Shown here in pieces: positions 1 through 15,000 of a stretch of DNA of 64,000 nucleotides (position 1 is its first letter; every line of letters begins with the position of its first letter). This stretch comes from Pseudogemmatithrix spongiicola (GTDB taxonomy: Bacteria > Gemmatimonadota > Gemmatimonadetes > Gemmatimonadales > Gemmatimonadaceae), in assembly GCF_030623445.1 (NCBI RefSeq), contig NZ_CP130613.1, forward strand, positions 744,001 through 808,000, written 5' to 3'. The notes beneath the pieces are model-generated. The model made no database searches. It saw nothing but the letters and a program-made list of their open reading frames with translations, and was not told the DNA's origin. Position numbers and translations under genes: made by a program.

Positions 1-89
1 TTAAACAGCAACGTGGGAGTCAGCGTGCCTCGCCAGCCCCGTCGTAGGGACGGCGCCCGGGCCCGCTTCACGTTTTCCCAGAGGGAGAG

Positions 90-512
90 ATGGCCAAGAA
101 GGTCACCGGTTTCGTCAAGCTGCAGATTCCTGCAGGCAAGGCGAATCCGGCCCCGCCGGTCGGTACGGCTCTCGGTCCGCAGGGCATCAACATCATGGCC
201 TTTTGCAAGGAGTTCAATGCAAAGACACAGGGCCAGGATTCGATCCTGCCGGTTGAGATCACGATTTATGCCGACAAGTCCTTCACCTTCATCCTGAAGA
301 CGCCGCCTGCGGCGTTCCTCGTGAAGAAGGAAGCTGGTATCGAGAAGGGCTCGGGTCAGCCGAACCGCAACAAGGTCGGCTCGATCACCAAGGCGCAGGT
401 CCGGAAGATCGCCGAACTCAAGATGCCCGACCTCAACACCGACAACCTGGAGTCCGCGATGGCGATGGTCGCCGGGGCGGCCCGGTCGATGGGCGTGGAG
501 GTGAAGGGATGA
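90..512 (+). CDS. rplK: 50S ribosomal protein L11
   Basis: Ribosomal protein L11 (uL11) binds 23S rRNA at the GTPase-associated centre and helps recruit elongation factors. The protein is 140 residues, the normal length. The N-terminal domain has the family block [16 protein letters not shown] followed by [12 protein letters not shown], and the C-terminal RNA-binding half has the [15 protein letters not shown] helix. The start is set by a strong GAGGGAGAG ribosome binding site just upstream. The stop codon overlaps the start of rplA by four bases (ATGA), so the two are translationally coupled. In most bacteria secE and nusG lie upstream; they would be outside the window. Confidence 0.98.
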   Translation: MAKKVTGFVKLQIPAGKANPAPPVGTALGPQGINIMAFCKEFNAKTQGQDSILPVEITIYADKSFTFILKTPPAAFLVKKEAGIEKGSGQPNRNKVGSITKAQVRKIAELKMPDLNTDNLESAMAMVAGAARSMGVEVKG

Positions 513-1198
513 AGACGCACGGCAAGAAGTATCGCGCCGCCGCGGAGAAGATCCAGGCGGGCACGCTGCACACCCCGAAGGCGGCCCTCGAGGCCGTCAA
601 GACCGCCGCGTTCGCGAAGTTCGACGAGACCGTCGAAGTCGCGGTGCGCCTGGGCGTCGATCCCCGCCACGCGGACCAGGTGGTCCGTGGCACGGTGGTC
701 CTCCCGGCGGGCACGGGCAAGACGGTCCGCGTGTGCGTGATCGCGGTCGGCGACAAGGCGAAGGAAGCCGAGGCCGCCGGCGCCGACTTCGTCGGCACGG
801 AGTTCATCCAGAAGATCAAGGACGGCTGGACGGACTTCGACGTGATGATCGCGACGCCGGACCAGATGGGCCAGGTCGGTCAGCTGGGGCGCGTGCTCGG
901 TCCCCGTGGCCTCATGCCGAACCCGAAGGCCGGCACCGTGACGTTCAACGTCGCGCAGGCCGTGAAGGAAACCAAGGCGGGCAAGATCGAGTTCCGTGTC
1001 GACAAGGCGGGCAACGTCCAGGCCGCGATCGGCAAGGTCTCGTTCGGGCTCGAGGCCCTGGAAACGAACTTCGGCGCGTTCATGGAGCAGATCGTCCGCT
1101 CCAAGCCCGCGGCCTCGAAGGGCGTGTATGTGAAGACCGTCGCCGTCAGCTCCACGATGGGGCCTGGCGTGCGCATCGATACCACCCCGTACCGGTAA
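509..1198 (+). CDS. rplA: 50S ribosomal protein L1
   Basis: Ribosomal protein L1 (uL1) forms the mobile L1 stalk at the E site and in many bacteria represses its own L11-L1 mRNA. The 229 residues are the usual length. Recognisable blocks are the N-terminal [12 protein letters not shown], the internal [18 protein letters not shown] signature, and the C-terminal ending with [13 protein letters not shown]. The ATG overlaps the rplK stop as ATGA. A gap of only seven bases separates it from rplJ, so the classical L10-leader structure between L1 and L10 genes is absent here. Confidence 0.98.
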   Translation: MKTHGKKYRAAAEKIQAGTLHTPKAALEAVKTAAFAKFDETVEVAVRLGVDPRHADQVVRGTVVLPAGTGKTVRVCVIAVGDKAKEAEAAGADFVGTEFIQKIKDGWTDFDVMIATPDQMGQVGQLGRVLGPRGLMPNPKAGTVTFNVAQAVKETKAGKIEFRVDKAGNVQAAIGKVSFGLEALETNFGAFMEQIVRSKPAASKGVYVKTVAVSSTMGPGVRIDTTPYR

Positions 1199-1205
1199 TC
1201 CCACG

Positions 1206-1691
1206 ATGAAGCGATCCGACAAGGACCAGCTCGTCGCCGAGCTGAAGGGCAAGCTCGAGGGCGCCGCTGCGGTCTACTATACCGACTTCACCGGCTTGAA
1301 CGTGAAGTCCATGACGAACCTCCGCCGCCGTTTCCGCAAGGCCGGCGTGGAGTACGTCGTCATCAAGAACACCCTCGCGCTGCGCGCGGTGAACGAGGCG
1401 GGGCTGACGGGCCAGACGCTGAAGGGCCCGACGGGCGTCGTGGTGGCGAAGGACGCCATCGCCGCGGCCAAGCTCCTGTCCGACTTCGCGAAGGAGAACG
1501 ACGCCAAGCCGTCCATCAAGGGCGGCCTCTGGGAAGGGAAGGTGGTGGACGAGGCGACGGTCAAGAAGCTCGCCTCGATGCCGACCCGCGACGAGGCGCT
1601 GTCGATCCTCGTCGGCACGTTCAACAGCGTGCTCATGATGTTCGCTTTGGCCCTCGAGGCCAAGAAGACGCAGCTCGAAGGTTCGAACTGA
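1206..1691 (+). CDS. rplJ: 50S ribosomal protein L10
   Basis: Ribosomal protein L10 (uL10) anchors the L7/L12 dimers to the ribosome stalk base. The 161-residue product has the N-terminal rRNA-binding domain ([29 protein letters not shown]) and the C-terminal helix that carries L12 dimers. The start follows rplA by seven bases, so translation is probably coupled. The next gene, rplL, is separated by 72 bases that contain a stable hairpin. Confidence 0.97.
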   Translation: MKRSDKDQLVAELKGKLEGAAAVYYTDFTGLNVKSMTNLRRRFRKAGVEYVVIKNTLALRAVNEAGLTGQTLKGPTGVVVAKDAIAAAKLLSDFAKENDAKPSIKGGLWEGKVVDEATVKKLASMPTRDEALSILVGTFNSVLMMFALALEAKKTQLEGSN

Positions 1692-1693
1692 TA

Positions 1694-1742
1694 TCCCCCA
1701 GGCGTCTGCCTGATCACACACGCCCCAGGATCACCTGGGGGA
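1694..1742 (+). promoter_or_regulatory. Hairpin in the rplJ-rplL spacer
   Basis: A perfect 9-bp inverted repeat, TCCCCCAGG at 1694-1702 and CCTGGGGGA at 1734-1742, encloses a 31-base loop in the spacer between rplJ and rplL. No U tract follows. It could be an RNA-processing or L10/L12 autoregulatory element that helps set the higher L12 output. That role is inferred from position only. Confidence 0.45.
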
Positions 1743-1763
1743 ACACTCTGGAGAATTACCAAA

Positions 1764-2156
1764 ATGGCTAACGCGACCCTTTCCAAGGACGAGATCCTCG
1801 AAGCGATCGGCAACATGTCGGTCATCGAGCTCACCGACCTGATCGAGGCGTTCAAGACGAAGTTCAACGTCACCATCGCGGCCGTGGCCGCGGGCGCGCC
1901 GGCTGCCGGCGGCGCGGGTGCCGGCGGTGCCGCCGCCGAAGAGAAGACCGAGTTCGACGTCGTGCTCAAGGACGCGGGCGCGAAGAAGATCCAGGTCATC
2001 AAGGTGGTGCGCGAGCTCACCGGCCTTGGCCTCAAGGAAGCCAAGGACATGGTGGACGGCGCCCCGCAGACGCTGAAGGCCGGCGTCTCGAAGGACGAAG
2101 CCGCGCAGATCAAGGCCAAGCTCGAGGCCGAAGGCGCCGCGGTCGAGGTCAAGTAA
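1764..2156 (+). CDS. rplL: 50S ribosomal protein L7/L12
   Basis: L7/L12 (bL12) is the multicopy stalk protein that contacts EF-Tu, EF-G and other translational GTPases. The 130-residue product has the N-terminal dimerisation helices ([21 protein letters not shown]), a flexible Ala/Gly-rich hinge near residues 37-55, and the C-terminal factor-binding domain with [15 protein letters not shown]. The ATG is preceded by CTGGAGAAT. It is followed by a 196-base spacer with an attenuator-like hairpin before rpoB. Confidence 0.98.
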   Translation: MANATLSKDEILEAIGNMSVIELTDLIEAFKTKFNVTIAAVAAGAPAAGGAGAGGAAAEEKTEFDVVLKDAGAKKIQVIKVVRELTGLGLKEAKDMVDGAPQTLKAGVSKDEAAQIKAKLEAEGAAVEVK

Positions 2157-2277
2157 GGCGGATGGGTTTCCGGTCCGGGCGCGCGGGATTCCCGCCGCCC
2201 GGCCCGCGACTCACTCCCTCTTACTCGGCCTTGCGATGCACCTGACGTACCTCTCGCTCAACATCTGAAGCTCCTTT

Positions 2278-2322
2278 CGCCTCGCCCCGTCCGGTGCCAC
2301 CGGACGGAGGCGGGGCGGTTTT
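2278..2322 (+). terminator. Attenuator-like hairpin between rplL and rpoB
   Basis: The spacer holds a GC-rich hairpin with inner stem CCGTCCGGT/ACCGGACGG around a GCC loop, an outer CGCCCC/GGGGCG helix with a short bulge, and a following GTTTT. This layout resembles the partial terminator that lowers rpoBC transcription relative to ribosomal protein genes in well-studied bacteria. Partial read-through is presumed, since rpoB has no obvious promoter of its own in the spacer. Confidence 0.6.
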
Positions 2323-2352
2323 CGCCTGTAAACGGGCACAGCCCGGGTCGAC

Positions 2353-6921
<4,569 letters not shown>

Positions 6922-6924
6922 GCC

Positions 6925-9900
6925 ATGATCGATTTCCGTAGCGTCCGCGAGAAGAGCGCGTCGGCGTTCGACTATATCCAGGTCCGCATCGCTTCTCCGG
7001 AAGAGATCCGCGGCCCCCGGGACCCCAAGGAGCGCGAGCGGCTGGAGATGGCCGGCCTTCGCTCGTGGTGGTCGTGGGGTGAGGTGACCAAGCCCGAGAC
7101 GATCAACTACCGCTCGTTCAAGCCCGAGAAGGACGGCTTGTTCTGCGAGAAGATCTTCGGCCCCGTGAAGGACTGGGAGTGCCACTGCGGCAAGTACAAG
7201 CGGATCCGCTATCGCGGCGTGATCTGCGACCGTTGCGGCGTGGAAGTGACGCTCTCGAAGGTGCGGCGCGACCGCATGGGCCACATCGAACTGGCCGTGC
7301 CGGTGGCGCACATCTGGTTCTTCAAGACCCTGCCCAGCCCGATGGGCAACCTCCTCGACCTCACGCTGCGTGATCTCGAGAAGGTGATCTACTACGCGAA
7401 CTACGTCGTGATCGATCCGGGCGCGCAGGAGTCGGTCCCTGACGCGACGGAATCCGACAAGTTCGTCCGCGTCGAGCAGAATATGCTGCTCTCCGAGGAC
7501 CAGTTCCTCTACCTCAAGGCGAAGGCCAAGGAAGACGGCGACAGCGCCTTCAAGGCCGACATCGGTGCGCCGGCGGTGCGCGAGCTCCTGCAGCGCCTCG
7601 ACATCGACAAGACGGCCGAGGAGCTCCGCGCTTCGGTCGTGACGGAGACGTCGCAGCACAAGAAGAAGGCGCAGCTCAAGCGCCTCAAGATCGTCGACGC
7701 GTTCCGCAACTCGGGCGACCACTCCGGCATGCGCAACAAGCCGGAATGGATGATCATGGACGTGGTGCCGGTGATTCCGCCGGACCTCCGTCCCCTTGTG
7801 CCATTGGATGGCGGCCGTTTCGCCACGTCGGACCTGAACGACCTCTATCGTCGCGTCATCAACCGCAACAACCGCCTCACCAAGCTCATCTCGCACCGCG
7901 CGCCGGAAGTCATCCTGCGCAACGAGAAGCGCATGTTGCAGGAGGCGGTGGACGCGTTGTTCGACAACGGCCGTCGCTCGAAGGCGATCCGCGGCCGCGG
8001 CAAGCGTCCGCTCAAGTCGCTGTCCGACATGCTGAAGGGCAAGCAGGGCCGGTTCCGCCAGAACCTGCTCGGCAAGCGCGTGGACTACTCCGGCCGCTCG
8101 GTGATCGTGGTGGGCCCGGAGCTCAAGCTGCACCAGTGCGGCCTGCCGAAGGCGATGGCGCTGGAGCTCTTCAAGCCGTTCATCATCCACAAGCTGGTGG
8201 AGAAGGGCATCGCGGAGACGGTGAAGCGCGCCAAGAAGATCGTGGAGCGCGAGTCCTCCGAGGTGTTCGAGATCCTCGAAGAGATCATCCGCGACCATCC
8301 GGTGCTGCTCAACCGTGCGCCGACGCTGCACCGCCTGGGCATCCAGGCGTTCGAGCCGGTGCTGGTGGAAGGCAAGGCCATCCGCATCCACCCGCTCGTC
8401 TGCGCGGCGTTCAACGCCGACTTCGACGGTGACCAGATGGCCGTGCACGTGCCGCTGTCGTACGAGGCGCAGCTCGAGGCGCGCGTGCTGATGCTGTCGA
8501 GCAACAACATCCTCAAGCCGTCGGACGGCCGTCCGGTGGCGGAGCCGTCGCAGGACATCGTGCTCGGCTGCTACTTCGCGACCAAGGCGCCGGCGGATTT
8601 CGAGGCGCTGCAGAAGGACGCGAAGGCGGCGGCCAAGCTGCGGTCGTTCGGTTCGGCGGCCGAGGTGGAGATGGCGCTGGCCCTGCACCAGATCCACGTG
8701 CAGACGCCGGTGCGCTACCTCGCGCGCACGAACGAGGGTGGCAAGGCGTGGACGGTGACGACGGCGGGCCGCGTGCTGTTCGACGGCATCGTGCCGGCGG
8801 CGCTGCCGTTCCAGAACCGCGACATGAAGAAGAAGGCGCTGGGTGAACTCGTCTTCGAGTCCTACCGCAAGGCGGGGCTGGCGGAGACGGTGCAGTTCCT
8901 CGATCGCCTGAAGGAGTTCGGCTTCCGTAACGCGACCCGCGGTGGCGTGTCGATCGCGATCGAAGACCTCGAGATCCCGGCGGAGAAGGAGACGCTGCTC
9001 GAGGAGGCGACGGCGCGCGTCAACCGCTTCCAGAAGGCCTATCAGACGGGCAACATCACGAACGGCGAGCGCTACAACAAGGTGATCGACACCTGGACGC
9101 ACGCCAACAACGACATCGCGGACGCGATGGTGAAGCGCATGCGCGAGTCGCAGGGCGGCTTCAACCCCGTGTTCATGATGTTCGATTCCGGTTCGCGTGG
9201 TAGCCGCGACCAAATCCGCCAGCTGGCCGGCATGCGCGGCCTGATGGCGAAGCCGCAGAAGAAGCTGACGGGCGGCATCGGCGAGATCATCGAGAACCCG
9301 ATCAAGTCGAACTTCCGTGAAGGCCTCTCGGTGCTCGAGTACTTCTCGTCGACGCACGGTGCCCGCAAGGGCCTGGCCGACACGGCGCTCAAGACGGCCG
9401 ACGCCGGCTACCTGACGCGTCGTCTCTGCGACGTCGCGCAGGACGTGGTGATCACCGAGGAGGATTGCGGCACGGTGATGGGCCTCGAGATCGGCGCGCT
9501 GAAGGAAGGCGAAGACATCATCGAGCCGTTGTCGGAGCGCATTGTCGGCACGGTGGCCGCGGACGACATCGTCGATCCGCAGCTGCTGGACGAGGCGGGT
9601 CGCCCGCAGCTGCTCGTCGAGGCCGGCCAGATGATCCTCGAGGAAGCCGCGGCGCAGATCGAGGAGGCGGGCATCGAGACGGTGAAGATCCGTAGCGTGC
9701 TCACCTGCGAGGCGAAGCGCGGCCTCTGCCGGATGTGCTACGGCCGCAACCTGGCCACCATGCAGATGGTGGACCTGGGCGAGGCCGTGGGCATCATCTC
9801 GGCGCAGTCGATCGGCGAGCCGGGTACGCAGCTCACGCTGCGCACCTTCCACATCGGCGGCACGGCGGCCCGCATCGCGGAGCAGACGGCGCGCAAGTCG

Positions 9901-11286
9901 AAGGTGGCGGGCGTGGTCGAGTTCGGCGACCGCCTCGTGAAGGTGACGAATCCGGAAGGCCAGGAGATCGTGACCTCGTACGAGGGCGAGCTGTTCATCC
10001 GCGCGACGCGGGACAAGCACGCGCCGGTGATGGCGCGCCTGCAGGTCCCGCTCGGTGCCATCCTGACCGTCGAGGACGGCCAGGACGTGAAGAAGGACGA
10101 TCCGATCTTCACCTGGGACCCGTACACGAACCCGATCATCGCGGACGTGTCCGGTACGCTGAAGTTCGTGGACCTCGTGGAGGACGAGACGATCTCCGAG
10201 GAGCTCGACGAGCTCACCGGCCTGCGGCAGACGGTCGTCATCGAAGACCGCGAGAAGAAGCTCCACCCGCACATCGAGATCTGGCAGTCGAAGGGCGGCA
10301 AGGAGAAGAAGGTCCGCGACTTCGTGATCCCGGTGGGCGCGCAGCTGATCGTCGAGGACGGGGCGGAGATCGCCGCCGGCCAGACGATCGCGAAGATCAG
10401 CCGCGAGGCGTACAAGACGCGCGACATCACGGGCGGCCTGCCGCGCGTGGCCGAGCTCTTCGAGGCCCGCAAGCCGAAGGACCCGGCGACGATCAGCGAG
10501 ATCGACGGCGTCGTGCGCTTCGGCGACATCAAGCGCGGCAAGCGCGAGATCTTCGTGCACCCGATCGACAGCTCCGGCTCGCTGGACGAGACGCAGCAGC
10601 CGCAGCTGTACGAAGTGGCGTCGGGCAAGCACCTCCGCGTGCACGAGGGTGACCGCGTGCGTGCCGGCGACCGCTTGAGCGAAGGGCCGGTGAATCCGCA
10701 CGACATCCTGCGGATCAAGGGCCCGCGCGCGGTGCAGGAGTACCTGCTGAACGAAGTGCAGGAGGTGTATCGCCTGCAGGGCGTGAAGATCAACGACAAG
10801 CACATCGGCGTGATCGTGCGCCAGATGCTGCAGAAGGTGCGCGTCGTGGAGTCGGGGGACACCGAGTTCCTCGAGGGCGAGCATGTCGACAAGGCGGCGT
10901 TCCGCGACGCCAACGACAAGGCCAAGAAGAAGAAGCAGCGTGCGGCGACGTCGGAGCCGCTGCTCCTCGGCATCACCAAGGCCTCACTCACCACGCAGTC
11001 GTTCATCTCGGCCGCCTCGTTCCAGGAGACGACCCGCGTGCTCACCGATGCCGCGATCCGTGGCGCCAAGGACAACCTCCTCGGCCTCAAGGAGAACATC
11101 ATCATCGGTCACCTCATCCCGGCCGGTACGGGCATGTACCGCTATTCGGACGTGGATATGGACATCGAGCCGCCGCCGGCGCCGCCGCAGGAGTTCGGTG
11201 GCTTCGGCGCCCTGCCGGAGAGCTTCCTGGCGAACCCGGCGGAGGCGGACGCGAGCCTGCTCGCGCCGCTGCCCGACGAGGAGTAA
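6925..11286 (+). CDS. rpoC: DNA-directed RNA polymerase subunit beta'
   Basis: This is the beta' subunit carrying the catalytic magnesium loop; [12 protein letters not shown] places the three catalytic aspartates at residues 499, 501 and 503. The N-terminal zinc ribbon is visible as CHCG...CDRCG near residues 87-106, and the second zinc site as [17 protein letters not shown] with an upstream EEDCGT. The bridge-helix and trigger-loop region contains [18 protein letters not shown]. The length of 1453 residues is normal for the family with a jaw insertion. A GAGGAG ribosome binding site overlaps the end of rpoB. A strong terminator lies 20 bases after the stop. Confidence 0.98.
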   Translation: MIDFRSVREKSASAFDYIQVRIASPEEIRGPRDPKERERLEMAGLRSWWSWGEVTKPETINYRSFKPEKDGLFCEKIFGPVKDWECHCGKYKRIRYRGVICDRCGVEVTLSKVRRDRMGHIELAVPVAHIWFFKTLPSPMGNLLDLTLRDLEKVIYYANYVVIDPGAQESVPDATESDKFVRVEQNMLLSEDQFLYLKAKAKEDGDSAFKADIGAPAVRELLQRLDIDKTAEELRASVVTETSQHKKKAQLKRLKIVDAFRNSGDHSGMRNKPEWMIMDVVPVIPPDLRPLVPLDGGRFATSDLNDLYRRVINRNNRLTKLISHRAPEVILRNEKRMLQEAVDALFDNGRRSKAIRGRGKRPLKSLSDMLKGKQGRFRQNLLGKRVDYSGRSVIVVGPELKLHQCGLPKAMALELFKPFIIHKLVEKGIAETVKRAKKIVERESSEVFEILEEIIRDHPVLLNRAPTLHRLGIQAFEPVLVEGKAIRIHPLVCAAFNADFDGDQMAVHVPLSYEAQLEARVLMLSSNNILKPSDGRPVAEPSQDIVLGCYFATKAPADFEALQKDAKAAAKLRSFGSAAEVEMALALHQIHVQTPVRYLARTNEGGKAWTVTTAGRVLFDGIVPAALPFQNRDMKKKALGELVFESYRKAGLAETVQFLDRLKEFGFRNATRGGVSIAIEDLEIPAEKETLLEEATARVNRFQKAYQTGNITNGERYNKVIDTWTHANNDIADAMVKRMRESQGGFNPVFMMFDSGSRGSRDQIRQLAGMRGLMAKPQKKLTGGIGEIIENPIKSNFREGLSVLEYFSSTHGARKGLADTALKTADAGYLTRRLCDVAQDVVITEEDCGTVMGLEIGALKEGEDIIEPLSERIVGTVAADDIVDPQLLDEAGRPQLLVEAGQMILEEAAAQIEEAGIETVKIRSVLTCEAKRGLCRMCYGRNLATMQMVDLGEAVGIISAQSIGEPGTQLTLRTFHIGGTAARIAEQTARKSKVAGVVEFGDRLVKVTNPEGQEIVTSYEGELFIRATRDKHAPVMARLQVPLGAILTVEDGQDVKKDDPIFTWDPYTNPIIADVSGTLKFVDLVEDETISEELDELTGLRQTVVIEDREKKLHPHIEIWQSKGGKEKKVRDFVIPVGAQLIVEDGAEIAAGQTIAKISREAYKTRDITGGLPRVAELFEARKPKDPATISEIDGVVRFGDIKRGKREIFVHPIDSSGSLDETQQPQLYEVASGKHLRVHEGDRVRAGDRLSEGPVNPHDILRIKGPRAVQEYLLNEVQEVYRLQGVKINDKHIGVIVRQMLQKVRVVESGDTEFLEGEHVDKAAFRDANDKAKKKKQRAATSEPLLLGITKASLTTQSFISAASFQETTRVLTDAAIRGAKDNLLGLKENIIIGHLIPAGTGMYRYSDVDMDIEPPPAPPQEFGGFGALPESFLANPAEADASLLAPLPDEE

Positions 11287-11305
11287 GCGCAGGCGTCGAT
11301 GGGAG

Positions 11306-11350
11306 ACGGGGGAGACCGGCAGGGTGCCGGTCTCCCCCGTTCGCTTTTCT
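11306..11350 (+). terminator. Intrinsic terminator after rpoC
   Basis: Perfect 15-bp arms, ACGGGGGAGACCGGC at 11306-11320 and GCCGGTCTCCCCCGT at 11326-11340, flank a five-base loop and are followed by TCGCTTTTC. It lies directly downstream of rpoC and most likely ends the rplK-rpoC transcription unit. Confidence 0.85.
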
Positions 11351-11401
11351 CACCAGCGTGCCGCCTTCCGCCGCGCCTCACTGGGCGGCTATGCTCTAGC
11401 C

Positions 11402-12055
11402 ATGGCCATCCACCTCGACGGGCGCCCGGCAGACACCGCGGTGCGCGGCATCATCATCATGAACGTGTTCGTGGCCATCGGAGCGCTCGTCTCCGGCGAC
11501 GGCATGTTGATGCTCATGTGGCCGTACTGGATCCAGAGCGTGGTGATCGGCTACTACGCCATGCGACGCATCCAGAAGCTGGAGCGATTCGCCACGGACA
11601 ACTTCAAGATCAACGGGGCCGCGGTCGATCCCACGCCGCAGACGCGGCGGAAGGTGTGGACGTTCTTCCTGCTGCATTATGGCTTCTTCCATCTCGTGTA
11701 CTTCATGTTCCTCGGGGCGTTCTCCGCCGCGGGCGTCATGGGCGAGGTGATGGCAACGGCCGACGCGCCGAGTCCCTGGGCACCGTTCTGGTACGGCGCG
11801 ACGCTGGTGGGCTTCCTGGTGAGCCACGGCGAGTCGCACCGCGAGCACGTCGCGGCAGACCTACGCGGCAGGCCCAACATCGGCACGCTGATGTTCGTGC
11901 CCTACATCCGCATCGTGCCGATGCACCTGACCATCATCTTCGGGGCGATGCTCGGCGGGACCGTGGGGTTGCTGCTCTTCGCCAGCCTCAAGACGGCGGC
12001 GGACGTGGCGATGCACAAGGTGGAGCATCGGATGCTCCAAGGGGCGCGGGCCTGA
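11402..12055 (+). CDS. DUF6498-like integral membrane protein
   Basis: The 217-residue protein has about four or five membrane segments: around residues 15-55 (ending WIQSVVIGYYAMRRIQKLE), 85-110 (FLLHYGFFHLVYFMFLG), 125-140 and 165-190 (HLTIIFGAMLGGTVGLLLF). The WP-YWIQSVVIGYY and LHYGFFHLVYF motifs resemble the uncharacterised DUF6498 family; this match is from memory. The chosen ATG gives a compact protein that begins after the rpoC terminator. It converges with the histidine kinase, leaving one base between the two stop codons. No function is known. Confidence 0.75.
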   Translation: MAIHLDGRPADTAVRGIIIMNVFVAIGALVSGDGMLMLMWPYWIQSVVIGYYAMRRIQKLERFATDNFKINGAAVDPTPQTRRKVWTFFLLHYGFFHLVYFMFLGAFSAAGVMGEVMATADAPSPWAPFWYGATLVGFLVSHGESHREHVAADLRGRPNIGTLMFVPYIRIVPMHLTIIFGAMLGGTVGLLLFASLKTAADVAMHKVEHRMLQGARA

Positions 12056-12056
12056 C

Positions 12057-15000
12057 TCAGCTGTCGAGGACGCGCCGGATCTCGTTGGTCAGCTCGCGCA
12101 GGCCGTAGGGCTTGCTGATGAAGTTCCACTCGCCCTCGTGGACGAACTGATCTGAGACCGCCTCGGCGGAGTAGCCGGAGGTGAAGAGCATCTTGAGCCC
12201 CGGCCGCTGGCGCCTAAGCTCGGTGGCCAGCTCGATGCCGCTCATGCCCGGCATCACGAGGTCCGTCATGACGAGGTGGAGGGGCCCCTCGTGCGCGGCA
12301 AGGAGCTGGAGCGCCGCGGCGCCCGACTCTGCCTCGAGCACGGTGTAGCCGGCGCGTTGCAGCACGCGGCGGGCGACCATGCGGATCGATTCCTCATCCT
12401 CGACGATGAGGACGGTCTCGTGGCCGGTTGTCGGCGCGGCGCGCTTGCCCGAGGGGTGCTCGGCGGCCTCATCCTCGGTGATCGGCAAGTAGATGCGGAA
12501 CGTCGTTCCCGCGCCGAGCTCCGAGTACACGTAGACGCTCCCGCCGCTCTGCTTGACGATGCCGTACACCGTCGAGAGCCCCAGGCCGGTGCCACGGCCG
12601 GTCTCCTTGGTCGTGAAGAACGGCTCGAAGATCTTGGCCTGCGTGGCCTTGTCCATGCCGATGCCGGTATCGGTGACCGAGAGCGTGGCATAGCGACCCG
12701 GTGTCATGCCTTCGCGGCGCGCGGCGTGCACTTCGTCGACCTCTGCGATGCCGCTGCCGATGGTGAGCGTGCCGCCGCGCGGCATGGCATCGCGGGCGTT
12801 CACGCAGAGATTCATCAACACCTGCTCGAGTTGGTTCTTGTCGGCGTGGATGTGCGGCACTTCCCGGCCGAGGCGGACCTCGACGTGGATGTCCTCACCG
12901 AGCACGCGGCTCAGCAGGGTGAGGAATCCCGAGACGACGTCGTTGAGATTGAGCGATTCGCGCTTGAGGACCTGCTGCCGGCTGAAGGCGAGGAGTTGCC
13001 GTGTGAGCGCCGCCGCGCGCTCGCCGGACGCGCGGATCTCCTGCAGGTCGTTGCGCAGCGGACTGTCGGCCGGGACCTCGCTGAGCGCCAGCTCGGCGGT
13101 TGCGTTGATGACGGTGAGCAGGTTGTTGAAGTCGTGCGCGACACCGCCGGCGAGGCGGCCGACGGATTCCATCTTCTGCGCGCGATTGAGCATGTGCTGC
13201 AGCTCGTCGCGGTCGGCATCCGCCTTGAGGCGGTCGGAGATGTCGCGGGCGATGCCGAGGACCAGCGTGCGGGTGCCGAGGTCGAGCACGGAGAGGGCGA
13301 CCTCGACGGGCACCTCCTGGCCGTCCTTGCGCCGATGCAGCGAGGTGCGCACGATGCCGCCTGCGGCGCGCACACCATCGGCCACGGCTCGCAGTCCGCC
13401 GCGAGCGTCGAGGTCCACGACGATGTCCGAGGGCCCGACCGCGGCAAGTTCCTGGGCGGTGTACCCCAATTGATGCAGGCACGCGTGGTTGAAGTCCACG
13501 AACTTTCCGGTGGCCACATCGGCCACGAAGATGGCATCGGCGGAGCGATCGATGGCCTGACGGAACAGGGTGAGCTGTTCGCGCTGTTCGCGCAGCGATC
13601 GATCGTTGCGCAGCGCGCCGATGCCGAAGGCGACGTCCATCGCCAGTGCCGTCAGCAAGTCGTACTCGTCGCCGACGAACGCATCCGGCTCGCCGGCGTA
13701 GATCATCAGGGCCCCGAAGATCGCGCCGTCGATGATGAGCGGGATCGAGATGGACGACTCAAGTCCTCGCTGCCTGGCGGCCTCCCGCCATGGGCCGTAG
13801 TTGGCCTCGGTGAGCAAGCGCTGGGCCACTTGGGGTTGGCCGCTGCGAATGCACCGCCCGGTGGGCCCCTGGCCTCGCGGGTCGTCGCCCCAGGTCACGG
13901 GATTCTCCGTGAGGTAGCCCCGCTCCTCGCCGGCGATGGCGACGGGCGTGACATGCCGCTCGGCATCGTCGTCGCGCCGGCCGATCCAGGCCATGCGGTA
14001 GCTGCCGTCGTGCACGAGGATCTCGCAGATCATGCGCAGCAGTGCGTCCTCGTCCTCGGCACGCACGATGGCCTGATTGACGGCCGTGCGCACGCGCAGC
14101 AGTCGGGCGGTGCGCTGCAGCGCCGCTTCGGTGGCGCGTCGCGCCGTGACATCCGTGATGGCACCCGACATCCAGATCGGGTTCCCGTCGGCGTCGCGCT
14201 CGATCTCGGCGCGGGTCCGGATCCAGCGCGTGGGCAAGTCCGGCTGGGGCCGGAGGCGCAGTTCGAGGTCGTAGGGTAGTCCACGCTCCAAGTGGTCGCG
14301 CATGGCCTGCTGCTGGAGTGGGACGTCGTCCGGATGGATGAAGTCAAGAAAGTCCGACTCTGACTTGATGGCCGACTCGTCGGGGATGCGCGCGATCTCG
14401 CGCCAGCGCGGAGAGACGTATGCCTCGCCGGTGACCATGTTCATGTCCCACAGGCCGTCGGTCGTGCCGCGCATCGCGCGGGCGTAGCGCTGCTCGGAGG
14501 CCTCGATCTCCTTGCGGTCGCGCTCGCGCAAGTCGAGCAGCGTCAGCTCACGCTGCGCACGGGCGAGGTCGCGGCGGTACCACAGCGCATAGGTCAGCGC
14601 GGCGGCGCCGATGAGGAAGAAGAGCGAGAGGGCCGTCGCGCGCAGCGCGGCAGCGAGCACCGGCGCCCGCAGTTCGTCGGCATCGACCTTCGCCACCAAC
14701 TGCCACGGCGTGCCGGGCACCTCCCGTTGCACGGCACGGATGGTCTGGGCGGTGAATCCCGGGCCCTCGTAACCGGCCTCGGAGTTCAGCGGATCGAAGA
14801 CATCCGCCTGCGTGGCGCTGTCGAGCGGCAGCGTCAGCGCAAGCGGCTTGATGTCGGCATCCTGCGGCAGCGAGAGGAGCCGGACGGAGTCGGCCTCGAC
14901 ACGCCAAAGCGAGAAGTCGCCGGTGCGGTACTCAGCGGGGAAGTCGGCGAGGCGCGGGTACAGGGCGCGGTCCACCGCGACGATGAAGGCGACCCACGCC

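Noticed and set aside
1-89. End of a nusG gene
   Set aside because: nusG usually precedes rplK, but these bases show no recognisable C-terminal NusG coding sequence, so nothing was called.
12276-14279. A 667-codon plus-strand frame inside the histidine kinase
   Set aside because: It mirrors a well-supported kinase gene and has no motif or start signal of its own.
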